A DNA stretch of 7,015 nt, from the NCBI GenBank assembly GCA_003510325.1, contig DONB01000015.1, forward strand, positions 6,851 through 13,865, in the 5' to 3' direction. The notes under the pieces were generated by a model. The model ran no database searches and was not told where the DNA came from. It saw only the letters and a program-made list of their open reading frames with translations. Position 1 is the first letter of the stretch. The number at the start of each line of letters is the position of its first letter. Positions 1 through 6,372 of this stretch are shown one piece after another. This DNA comes from Thiobacillus sp. (GTDB lineage: Bacteria > Pseudomonadota > Gammaproteobacteria > Burkholderiales > Thiobacillaceae). Both the position numbers and the translations under genes were made by a program.

Positions 1-1296
1 TTCGAAGGGGCTGTCGACGCACAGGGTTTCAGCAGCCTCGATGCCCAAGCGCGTTTTCAGATGTGTGAAGTCGCCGCCGACCGAGAGCGTGGCCGAGGTG
101 AGTATCCACGCCTGCGCGCGCTCGGTGAGCTTGGCGCCGAACATCGCGCCGACCGACAAGGGCGTCGCGTGCAGCAACAGCGAGCTCATCGTGGTTTCGA
201 GCCAGCGCACGCGCGGATGTTCGGGATCGTCGTCGCGCTGCCAGCTGGCCAGGGTCGCCTGCACCGCCTGCGCGCGCTCGAAGCAGTTCTTCAGGTCGGC
301 GTCGCGCTCGGCCTGGGTTTCCAGCAGCTTCGCCGTTTCGTCCAGCGCCGCGCTCATGCTTTTCAGCGCATCCGGCCATTTGTCGTAGCGTGCGAGTTCT
401 GGCACCGTCGCCTTGACCGGGTTCTGCGGAAACGCCAGGCGCAGATCGCGCACGGCCTTGCTTAAATCCTCCGCCGCGCGGCGCAGGGCGGGAAAGTCGC
501 CCGCCTTCACCGCGGCCAGTCGTTTGCTGTCGCCGGCCAGATCGAGCAGCTGCGCGACGGACAGCGTCTCGCCGAAAAACTGCGCAGCGGTTTCGGCGAG
601 CTGATGCGCCTCGTCGAGGATGACGGTGTTGCACGCGGGCAGGAGTTCAGCGACGCCTTCGTCCTTCAGCCACAGATCGGCGAAGAACAGGTGATGGTTG
701 ACCACCACGACTTCGGCATCGAGCGCGGCCTTGCGCGCGGCCATCACGAAACAGTCCTTGTAGTGGGCGCATTCGCTACCGAGGCAGGTGTCGCGACTGG
801 AGACGGCGTAGTGCCAGGCGGTGGCGTCCTCGGGGATGCCTTCAGCCTCGGCGCGGTCGCCGCTGGTGGTGGTTTCGGTGAAGCGGGCGATCTTCTGCAG
901 CCACGCCGCATCGTCGCGGTGAGCGAAGCGGCCGTCGCTCAAATTGCGTTGCAGGTGATGATGGCAGATGTAATTGGCGCGGCCCTTCAGCAGCGCAACC
1001 TTGACCGGCGATTTCAGCGCGCGCCGCGCGGCCGGCAGGTCGCGATGGAACAACTGGTCCTGCAGCGCCTTGGTGCCGGTGGAGATCACCACCTTACCGC
1101 CCGACAGCAGGGCGGGAATGAGGTAGGCCAGGGTCTTGCCGGTGCCGGTGCCGGCTTCGGCCAGCAGCACGCTGTTGGCGGCGACCGCACGTTCGACCGC
1201 CTCGGCCATGGCAAGCTGCTGCGGCCGTGCGCGCCAGCCTGGCAGCACTGAGGCGCACGCGCCATCGGGGGAAAATATGTGTTTCAGATCAAACAT
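1..1296 (-). CDS. yoaA: YoaA/DinG-family iron-sulfur ATP-dependent DNA helicase (C-terminus cut by window edge)
   Basis: Superfamily 2, XPD-like 5'-3' DNA helicase, expected to act in DNA repair; E. coli YoaA works with the polymerase III chi subunit (known of the family). The 432 visible residues show Walker A AEAGTGTGKT (46-55), motif Ia STGTKALQDQL (72-82), four cysteines placed as 4Fe-4S ligands (C111 in NYIC; C171, C176, C182 in CLGSECAHYKDC), the DEAH box (228-231) and motif III TSATL (400-404). The opening (FSPDGA, then LPGW and RPQQ) and the segment around C171-C182 resemble E. coli YoaA more than DinG. The ATG at 1296 gives the expected YoaA-like N-terminus; no good Shine-Dalgarno is visible. 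The frame is open to base 1. YoaA is about 636 residues, so roughly 200, including the second RecA-like domain's late motifs, lie outside. Family sure; YoaA versus DinG fairly sure. Confidence 0.95.
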   Translation of the reverse strand, partial: MFDLKHIFSPDGACASVLPGWRARPQQLAMAEAVERAVAANSVLLAEAGTGTGKTLAYLIPALLSGGKVVISTGTKALQDQLFHRDLPAARRALKSPVKVALLKGRANYICHHHLQRNLSDGRFAHRDDAAWLQKIARFTETTTSGDRAEAEGIPEDATAWHYAVSSRDTCLGSECAHYKDCFVMAARKAALDAEVVVVNHHLFFADLWLKDEGVAELLPACNTVILDEAHQLAETAAQFFGETLSVAQLLDLAGDSKRLAAVKAGDFPALRRAAEDLSKAVRDLRLAFPQNPVKATVPELARYDKWPDALKSMSAALDETAKLLETQAERDADLKNCFERAQAVQATLASWQRDDDPEHPRVRWLETTMSSLLLHATPLSVGAMFGAKLTERAQAWILTSATLSVGGDFTHLKTRLGIEAAETLCVDSPFE

Positions 1297-1420
1297 TCTT
1301 AGGCCGGATTTCGGGTCGGAGTGTACCATTCGAGCAAGCAGCCCGATTGGATTGCATCTTGCTTCAAGTTTCCCTGGCTTGCTGACGTTAGTTCAATAGA
1401 TTCCGCTTTTCGGCCCTGTC
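1297..1420. other. Divergent intergenic region between helicase and hydrolase
   Basis: This 124-base spacer separates two divergently transcribed genes, so it should hold both promoters. The minus-direction promoter candidate is the TGGTACACT box. For the plus direction I find no convincing -35/-10 pair; TTGCTT at 1359 and TTGCTG at 1379 have no good -10 at the right spacing. A 6-base inverted repeat (AGCAAG at 1333-1338 and CTTGCT at 1358-1363, 19 bases apart) is probably chance. No small gene is evident. Confidence 0.5.
1320..1328 (-). promoter_or_regulatory. Possible extended -10 promoter box for the helicase gene
   Basis: On the minus strand the sequence reads TGGTACACT, fitting the extended sigma-70 -10 pattern TGnTAnANT. 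It ends 23 bases before the helicase ATG, which would give a leader of roughly 15-20 bases. I see no good -35 at 16-18 bases upstream, as is usual where an extended -10 is used. The same TACACT hexamer lies upstream of the AarF-like gene. Prediction from sequence only. Confidence 0.35.
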
Positions 1421-2275
1421 ATGCGCGCTTACCTGCTATGCCTGCTTTTGTTCGTATTTTCAGCAGCCGCTCACGCGGCCACCGTCGAGCAGGAAATGCG
1501 CCCGGGGATCGGAGCCAGTGCCGGATATCTGGTCGGCGAGCGCAGCCAACCTGCCGTGCTGCTGATGCACGGTTTTTTGCAAACGCGCGAATTCCCCACC
1601 GTCGCCGCGCTGGCCCGCGGCCTGCACGATGCAGGCTACACGGTTCTGTCCCCCACGCTCAGTCTCAGCATCCCCAACCGGATGCAAAGCCTGGCCTGCG
1701 AAGCAGTGCACAAGCACAGTCTGGATGACGACATCGCGGAGATCAGGCGCTGGGTGAGCTGGCTGAAATCGCGTGGCCACCGCTCCATCGTGTTGGTCGG
1801 CCACAGCTTTGGCAGCCTGCAGTTGCTGGCCTATCTGTCGCTCAAGCCGGATGTGGCCGTCAAGGGCTACATCGGCACTTCGCTGGTCGAGGCCCAGATC
1901 GGCACCAGTGCGCGACCCGAACTGATCGCGAAGCTGGAAGGCCGCATCCAAAACAGGCAGCGTGCGCTGTTCGCCCACGCCCTGTCGTTCTGCAAGAAAT
2001 ATCCCTCGACGCCGGAAGGTCTGCTGTCCTACGTACGCTGGGACCAGGCCCGCGTGCTGGCGGCCCTGAGGCAATCGATGGTAGAAGCGAGACTCATCAT
2101 GGGCGATGCCGACACCATGCTGGGAGGCGGCTGGCTCCAGGCCCTGCAGCATGTCCAGACGCCCATGGTGGTCGTGAAAGGCGCCAACCACTTCATGGAT
2201 GGCGAGCATGAATTCGATCTGCTGGATCACACGCTCAGTTTTCTGAAAACCTTCCAGCAGGGCTCTGTCCAATGA
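1421..2275 (+). CDS. Exported alpha/beta hydrolase
   Basis: A 284-residue alpha/beta-hydrolase-fold enzyme; substrate unknown, with an esterase, lipase or acyl hydrolase role possible. Residues 1-19 form a signal peptide (MRAY, then a Leu/Phe-rich core ending Ala-His-Ala at 17-19), so the mature protein should be periplasmic. The oxyanion-hole region is MHGFLQ (49-54), the nucleophile elbow is GHSFG (127-131, Ser129), the acid is probably Asp229 or Asp231 in GDAD, and the histidine is His257 in GANHF, so the triad looks complete. Cys93 and Cys191 could form a disulfide in the periplasm (inference). An in-frame TAG at 1397-1399 leaves ATG 1421 as the first possible ATG start; no clear Shine-Dalgarno precedes it. 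The stop overlaps the next gene's start (ATGA, 2272-2275), implying translational coupling with the cyclic-di-GMP protein. Fold assignment is firm; specificity is not inferable. Confidence 0.9.
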   Translation: MRAYLLCLLLFVFSAAAHAATVEQEMRPGIGASAGYLVGERSQPAVLLMHGFLQTREFPTVAALARGLHDAGYTVLSPTLSLSIPNRMQSLACEAVHKHSLDDDIAEIRRWVSWLKSRGHRSIVLVGHSFGSLQLLAYLSLKPDVAVKGYIGTSLVEAQIGTSARPELIAKLEGRIQNRQRALFAHALSFCKKYPSTPEGLLSYVRWDQARVLAALRQSMVEARLIMGDADTMLGGGWLQALQHVQTPMVVVKGANHFMDGEHEFDLLDHTLSFLKTFQQGSVQ

Positions 2276-2565
2276 AATGGCCTGACGCGATCCCGATCAG
2301 GCATATCGCGCTCGCCTTCATCACCGGGCTGATGGTGCTGGTGAGCCTGATCGGGGGCTTTGCCGCCTATCAGACGCGGACGGTCACGCAGAGCCTGGAA
2401 CGGCAGAACCAGGCCGCGGCACGCTCGGAACTGACTGCTGCGGTCCAGCGCTTACTGAGCCGGACCGAAGAGCAGGCTGCCAATCTGGCGCACTGGGATG
2501 AAACCCGGCAACAACTGGTGCTGCCCGAGTACTACCCCTACTGGCGGGACCAGCGGGTATACTAA
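2272..2565 (+). CDS. N-terminal fragment: first membrane helix and start of CHASE4-like sensor
   Basis: The 97 residues before the premature TAA contain a basic N-terminus (Arg10, His11), a hydrophobic helix at about 11-33 that would anchor the protein in the inner membrane, and the first part of a periplasmic sensor with an amphipathic helix (about 38-70) and the CHASE4-type motif WDET (75-78). If translation stops here the product would be a small single-pass membrane protein with a truncated, probably unfolded sensor and no catalytic domain. It overlaps the hydrolase gene by 4 bases, so ribosomes finishing the hydrolase can enter it. I regard it as the head of the interrupted gene, not an independent gene. 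Confidence 0.55.
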   Translation: MKWPDAIPIRHIALAFITGLMVLVSLIGGFAAYQTRTVTQSLERQNQAAARSELTAAVQRLLSRTEEQAANLAHWDETRQQLVLPEYYPYWRDQRVY

Positions 2566-2589
2566 AGCGGCATTCTGCCCAACCGTCTG

Positions 2590-4545
2590 GTGCGGACGGC
2601 GCTCTACACCCGGACCGACACCCCGCTTGACCCCACCCCCGAAAACAAGCCGATGCCTGCCCGTCTGCCCGCCGGCATCTCGCCTCACCAGCCATCCAGC
2701 TGGCTCTCCAAGGAAGCTGCGACGATTGCGCTGTACCACGCGTTTCCGATATACAACGACGAACAGCGGCAAATCCTGCTCGGCCACGGGCTGATCCGGC
2801 TCGATTTCATGCCGGCCCTGCTGCGGCAGGATTCGCTCCACTTCACCGACAGTTCCAGCGTCGCCCTGGACCTCAAACCGGGTGAAATGCTGCTCGCGTC
2901 GGACCTGTTTTCACGCCTGAGCTTCAGCGCCCGCCCCGATCCCGACCAGATGCGCTTCCAGTCCATTCTGTCTCGCACCCTACTCGCGCTGTTTGTGTTG
3001 CTGGTCGCGGCGTCGCTGCTGGGATTCGTGGTGTATAACCGTCTGCTGGTGCGCCCGCTGGGACGGCTATCGCAGGACATCGATGCCATGCAGCACGGCC
3101 GTTTCAGCCCTCATCCATCGCGTTCGCAAGCCATGCGCATCGGCGAACTGGAGAACATCCGGCGTTCGCTATACGACTACCAACTGCAGCTGCGCGAGCT
3201 GCACGGCTCGCTCGAGCACCAGAACCGCGAATTCCATTCGCAGGCGCGCCAGGACGCGCTCACCGGTTGCCACAACCGGCGCGCTTACGAGGAAGACTGG
3301 GAGAATTTCCGCCAGGAACTGAAAACGGCACCGCAGGGCGTGGCATTCCTGCTGTTCGACTGCGACCGGTTCAAGACCATCAACGACACCTACGGCCACG
3401 CCAAGGGCGACCGCGTCCTGAGCATCATTGCCGATGCCCTGGTGATGGCACTGCGCGCAAACGATCGCCTGTACCGCCTCGGCGGCGACGAATTCGCCAC
3501 CTTTCTGTCGCGCACCACGCCCGCGCAGGCCAAGCAGATCGCGCAGCGCTGCCAGAGCCTCCTCGAAGCCTCGTCCTTCACCGATCTGGGAATCAGCGAG
3601 CCGGTCGGCATCAGCATCGGCATCGCGTTCTGCGCAGCCGAGCAGCTCGATCAGGTCGACGATCTGCCCAAGCAGGCCGACATTGCGATGTATACAGCCA
3701 AGCAGCCCGGCCGCACCCGCATCGCGTTGTATGGCGAGGACACCGAACGGGCCTCGCAGACCCTGGTGGCGAGCCGCGAAACCAGCGCCCTGTTCCAGGC
3801 TCTGGCCACCCCCGGCATGATCGAGCTGCACTACCAGTCCATCCACAGCCTGCCGGGTTGCAAGGTGGGGTATTACGAGGCACTGGCGCGCATCCGCTAT
3901 CGCGATACCCTGATCATGCCCGATGCCTTCCTGCCGGTCGTCAGCAGCCGCCGCCTGGAGACCGAGTTCGACCTCGCCGTGCTGCATCAGGTCGACGCCG
4001 ACCTGTCGTCGGGCCAGGTGCCCGAGGGGATCGGCGTGTCGATCAACCTGTCCGCCCAGAGCATTTCGCGCCCCGAAATCGTGTCATTCCTGCTGGAGCT
4101 GTCGCGTCACAACGCGCTCCACCCGCTCATGCTGGAAATCACCGAAACGTCGCTCATCACGCAAATGGTCGAGGTTCGCACCTATCTCGATCTGCTGCGC
4201 ACCGTGAACTACCGCATCGCAATGGACGATTTCGGCACCGGCTATTCGCCGTTGCGCTACCTGGTGGATTTGCCGGTTGACGTGGTCAAGTTCGACATCT
4301 CGCTGGTCAACAAGCTGGGGCAGGACGACCGCGCCGGCCAGGTGGTGGCCGACTTCGCCCGCATGATGAGCGACGCCGGCTATGTACTGGTCGCCGAAGG
4401 GGTGGAAACCGAGGCCGTGCTGCACAAGGTCGAAAGCCTGGGCATTGCGCACGTGCAGGGCTATTTGCTGAGCATGCCCGTCCCGCTGACGGAACTGGCT
4501 TCCGCTCTCTCCACTCGGGATACCGATCTCACCTGCAGCGCCTGA
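2590..4545 (+). CDS. GGDEF-EAL diguanylate cyclase/phosphodiesterase, downstream segment of the interrupted gene
   Basis: The segment begins at a GTG at 2590; ATG 2653 is another in-frame choice, and neither has a clear Shine-Dalgarno. It carries the rest of the CHASE4-like sensor, TM2, HAMP and both catalytic domains. Numbered on the full 757-residue frame, the GGDEF domain has DALTGCHNRR (328-337), the metal-site DCDRFK (363-368), an RxxD inhibitory site (RAND, 395-398) exactly five residues before GGDEF (404-408). The EAL domain has EAL (536-538), Asn592, ETE-type EITE (622-625), DDFGTGYS (652-659), Lys673, AEGVET (708-713) and QGYL (729-732). Both synthesis and hydrolysis of cyclic-di-GMP therefore look possible. 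Made alone it would lack TM1 and have only part of the sensor, so it would be mis-inserted or unregulated. The stop lies 9 bases from the convergent AarF-like gene. Confidence 0.8.
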   Translation: MRTALYTRTDTPLDPTPENKPMPARLPAGISPHQPSSWLSKEAATIALYHAFPIYNDEQRQILLGHGLIRLDFMPALLRQDSLHFTDSSSVALDLKPGEMLLASDLFSRLSFSARPDPDQMRFQSILSRTLLALFVLLVAASLLGFVVYNRLLVRPLGRLSQDIDAMQHGRFSPHPSRSQAMRIGELENIRRSLYDYQLQLRELHGSLEHQNREFHSQARQDALTGCHNRRAYEEDWENFRQELKTAPQGVAFLLFDCDRFKTINDTYGHAKGDRVLSIIADALVMALRANDRLYRLGGDEFATFLSRTTPAQAKQIAQRCQSLLEASSFTDLGISEPVGISIGIAFCAAEQLDQVDDLPKQADIAMYTAKQPGRTRIALYGEDTERASQTLVASRETSALFQALATPGMIELHYQSIHSLPGCKVGYYEALARIRYRDTLIMPDAFLPVVSSRRLETEFDLAVLHQVDADLSSGQVPEGIGVSINLSAQSISRPEIVSFLLELSRHNALHPLMLEITETSLITQMVEVRTYLDLLRTVNYRIAMDDFGTGYSPLRYLVDLPVDVVKFDISLVNKLGQDDRAGQVVADFARMMSDAGYVLVAEGVETEAVLHKVESLGIAHVQGYLLSMPVPLTELASALSTRDTDLTCSA

Positions 4546-4548
4546 CGC

Positions 4549-4568
4549 CGGGCATCAGTGCTTGCCCG
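4549..4568. terminator. Weak hairpin at the convergent gene junction
   Basis: CGGGCA (4549-4554) and TGCCCG (4563-4568) form a 6-base stem with an 8-base loop, straddling the 9-base gap and the last codons of the minus-strand kinase gene. It sits where a shared bidirectional terminator would be expected between converging genes. There is no T-tract on either strand, so it does not meet the usual intrinsic-terminator pattern and may be chance. Confidence 0.25.
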
Positions 4569-6234
4569 AGCGCCAGATGGAAAAAATGATCCACAGGCTG
4601 TTGAAAAATGCGATCAGAAATCCCAGCAGGCCGAACAAGGGCAGGCCGAACAGCTGAGGTCCCCCTTCCACGGTCATGATGATGCTGGAGCCCACCACCA
4701 GCGAGGCGGTCAGGATGCCCATGGTCAGCCGGTTGCTGGCACTGTCCAGCTGGTGGCCGAACTGGTCCAGCCGCTTCAGGTCGAGATCGATCTTCACCCG
4801 GCCCCGCCGCATATCGCGCAGCAGGTGTTGCAGATCGCGCGGCAGATCGGCCACCATCTCTAGCGCTTCACGCACGCTCTTGCGTCCGCGCGCGAATAGC
4901 GCCTGCGGGGTGTAGCGCTGCTGGATGATGCGTTCCACGAACGGCGTCACGTGGTCGATCATGTGGAACTCGGGATCGAGCTGCTGCCCCAGCCCTTCCA
5001 GCGTGATCAAGGTCTTGAACAGCAGGGTCAGGTCGGCCGGCAGCACCAGATTGTTGTCGCGCATCAACGCGGTGATGTCGTTCAGCAGACCGCCGATCTT
5101 CACGTCCTTGAGCTGCAGGTCGTCGTAGCTTTGCAGCAGTTCCGTCACGTCGTAGGCCAGCCGGTCTTCGTCGATCACCGATTCGCCGCTCCAATCGAGC
5201 AGCACCTGCAGCAGATCCTGTTCATCCTTGCGCGTCAACGCATGCAGCAGATCGACGATCTGGTTGCGGCGCAGCTGGGTCAGCATGCCCACCATGCCGA
5301 AATCGATCATCCCGATGCGGTTGTCTGGCAGGAACAGTACATTGCCTGGATGGGGATCGGCGTGGAAATAGCCGTGCTCCAGCACCATGCGCAGAACCGT
5401 GTCGGCACCGCGCGCCGCCAGCAGCTGGGGGTCGAGCCCGCCGGCCCGCAGCATGTCCGGGTACACGCCTGTCTTGCCGACGATCTCTTCCTGCACGTTG
5501 ACACGGTCGTTGGTGAATTCCCAGTACACCCGGGGAATCTTCACCAGCGGGTCGTCGGCGAAATGACGCGCGAACTGGTCGATGTTGCGCGCCTCCTTGG
5601 CGAGGTCGAGTTCGCGCATCAACGAACGACGGAACTGCGAGACGATATGCACCGGATCGTAACGCCGGGAATCCGGCACTTCGCTTTCCAGCAATTTGGC
5701 AGCGTGTTCCAGGATGCGCAGGTCGGCCCGGATCACGCCCTCGATTCCAGGGCGGCGCATCTTGACGACGACCGGCGTGCCGTCCTTGAGGGTGGCGCGG
5801 TACACCTGCGCGATGGAAGCGGCCGCCAGCGGCACCGGATCGAAGGCGGCGAACACCTCGGCGGGTTCGCCCTTGATCGCGGCCACCAGTTCGGGGTGCA
5901 GAAGCTCGTAGGGCACTGCAGGCACCTGGCTGTGCAGTTTTTCGAATTCGGCAATCCAGTGCGGCGGAAACATGTCCACCCGCGTCGCCAGCACCTGTCC
6001 CAGTTTGACGAAGGTCGGCCCCAACTCCTCGAGTGCGCGACGGATGCGCACCGGCGCCTCGAGCTGGCTGATTTCGCTGGTGCTGTGCCAGTGCAGCACC
6101 CGCCCGGCACGTTCCAGCGCACCACTGATGCCGAGGACGCGCACCAGGTCGCCCCAGCCATAGCGGATCATCACCGAGGCAATTTCATGCAATCGCGGCA
6201 GGTCGCGCACGACCGAAATGGTTTCCCAGAGCAT
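4555..6234 (-). CDS. AarF/ABC1/UbiB-family atypical protein kinase-like protein
   Basis: A 559-residue member of the ABC1/AarF/ADCK/UbiB family, whose members are ATPases supporting ubiquinone synthesis or other membrane-lipid functions. Visible family marks: KxGQ extension motif VKLGQ (76-80) followed by RVDMFPPHW (85-93); Ala-rich loop LAAASIAQVY (136-145); nucleotide-binding Lys158 in VVVK; ExD motif ELD (208-210); catalytic loop HADPHPGN (291-298, with Asp293 and Asn298); metal-binding DFG (311-313). Two membrane helices close the protein (about 503-521 and 528-553). E. coli UbiB has HADMHPGN and DCG instead, and neither ubiE nor ubiJ is adjacent here, so this may be an AarF-like paralogue and not the pathway UbiB; no symbol is given. 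The ATG at 6234 is the first after an in-frame TGA and has no clear Shine-Dalgarno. The upstream gene on the same strand encodes an amphipathic helical protein. Family certain, substrate unknown. Confidence 0.93.
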   Translation of the reverse strand: MLWETISVVRDLPRLHEIASVMIRYGWGDLVRVLGISGALERAGRVLHWHSTSEISQLEAPVRIRRALEELGPTFVKLGQVLATRVDMFPPHWIAEFEKLHSQVPAVPYELLHPELVAAIKGEPAEVFAAFDPVPLAAASIAQVYRATLKDGTPVVVKMRRPGIEGVIRADLRILEHAAKLLESEVPDSRRYDPVHIVSQFRRSLMRELDLAKEARNIDQFARHFADDPLVKIPRVYWEFTNDRVNVQEEIVGKTGVYPDMLRAGGLDPQLLAARGADTVLRMVLEHGYFHADPHPGNVLFLPDNRIGMIDFGMVGMLTQLRRNQIVDLLHALTRKDEQDLLQVLLDWSGESVIDEDRLAYDVTELLQSYDDLQLKDVKIGGLLNDITALMRDNNLVLPADLTLLFKTLITLEGLGQQLDPEFHMIDHVTPFVERIIQQRYTPQALFARGRKSVREALEMVADLPRDLQHLLRDMRRGRVKIDLDLKRLDQFGHQLDSASNRLTMGILTASLVVGSSIIMTVEGGPQLFGLPLFGLLGFLIAFFNSLWIIFSIWRSGKH

Positions 6235-6263
6235 CGTTATTGTTTGTAATCAGTCATGCCGAG

Positions 6264-6269
6264 AGTGTA
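6264..6269 (-). promoter_or_regulatory. Possible -10 box for the AarF-like gene
   Basis: TACACT on the minus strand lies 29 bases before the kinase ATG, which would give a leader of about 22 bases that is rich in A and T. The preceding bases (CGGG) do not form a full TG extension, and no good -35 is present at 16-18 bases. If real, the kinase has its own promoter in addition to any readthrough from the upstream gene. Low confidence. Confidence 0.25.
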
Positions 6270-6296
6270 CCCGCAAGGGGCACGCCGGATTCGTAA

Positions 6297-6310
6297 GCCG
6301 CTGAAGCGGC
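6297..6310. other. Short perfect inverted repeat in the kinase upstream spacer
   Basis: GCCGCTGAAGCGGC is a perfect inverted repeat: a GCCGC/GCGGC stem with a four-base loop. In transcripts from the minus strand it lies about 60 bases after the upstream stop codon and is followed by TTACGAAT, not a run of T. It could be a weak terminator, a processing signal or an operator half-site pair. Function unproven. Confidence 0.3.
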
Positions 6311-6337
6311 AACGACTCCGCTGTAGCTGCAGGCGGT

Positions 6338-6359
6338 GCAGCGAAGGCATTTCCGCTGC
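6338..6359 (-). other. Hairpin just after the stop of the amphipathic protein gene
   Basis: On the minus strand GCAGCG and CGCTGC form a 6-base stem, extendable by a G-T and an A-T pair to 8, beginning 13 bases after the upstream gene's TGA. No T-tract follows, so it is not a standard intrinsic terminator. It may stabilise or process the 3' end of the upstream transcript. Confidence 0.3.
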
Positions 6360-6372
6360 CTGTCGAGCTCGA

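Larger units (their letters stand above)
2272..4545 (+). pseudogene. CHASE4-HAMP-GGDEF-EAL cyclic-di-GMP protein interrupted by an in-frame stop
   Basis: Read through the TAA at 2563-2565 (codon 98), this is one 757-residue frame with the layout of a complete membrane-bound cyclic-di-GMP enzyme: TM1 (about 11-33), CHASE4-like periplasmic sensor (34-235, with HWDET at 74-78 and YYPYWRDQ at 87-94), TM2 (about 236-256), HAMP (about 257-305), GGDEF (328-485) and EAL (about 515-745). The stop falls just after WRDQRVY, and the same frame resumes at once with SGILPNRL, a natural continuation of a CHASE4 domain. No base is gained or lost, so one substitution (for example GAA to TAA) explains it. The start is the ATG overlapping the hydrolase stop, with a weak AGGG Shine-Dalgarno at 2259-2262. 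It could be a true nonsense mutation, a sequencing error, or a stop that is read through. The next two entries describe the open segments. Confidence 0.8.
6235..6372. other. Spacer between amphipathic protein gene and AarF-like kinase gene
   Basis: The 138-base spacer holds two hairpins near the upstream gene's end and a TACACT box near the kinase start, with an A+T-rich last 25 bases. A minus-strand run MTDYKQ that stops 3 bases before the kinase ATG is the tail of a longer frame overlapping the upstream gene in another phase, and I do not regard it as a gene. No RNA gene was recognised. Confidence 0.5.

Noticed and set aside
604..1251. A 215-codon plus-strand open frame inside the helicase region
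   Set aside because: The minus strand there encodes the Walker A, iron-sulfur and DEAH motifs of the helicase; the plus-strand translation is Gly/Ala/Val-rich with no family resemblance.
1333..1363. Inverted repeat AGCAAG/CTTGCT as an operator
   Set aside because: Only 6 bases with a 19-base spacer; easily expected by chance and not placed over a clear promoter.
1460..2272. A 270-codon minus-strand open frame opposite the hydrolase
   Set aside because: Antisense shadow of a hydrolase with intact triad and signal peptide; low-complexity translation.
2563..2590. A frameshift as the cause of the split in the cyclic-di-GMP gene
   Set aside because: Both segments are in the same phase, so a substitution, not an insertion or deletion, is required.
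3169..3987. A 272-codon minus-strand open frame opposite the GGDEF-EAL region
   Set aside because: Antisense to well-conserved GGDEF and EAL motifs; no domain or start signal supports it.
3267..4280. A 337-codon plus-strand frame overlapping the GGDEF-EAL gene in another phase
   Set aside because: Pro/Arg/His-rich out-of-phase translation; the in-phase reading carries all catalytic motifs.
4951..6249. A 432-codon plus-strand open frame opposite the AarF-like gene
   Set aside because: It lies wholly antisense to a kinase gene with complete family motifs; its His/Gln/Val-rich translation has no recognisable domain and is typical of an antisense shadow in GC-rich DNA.
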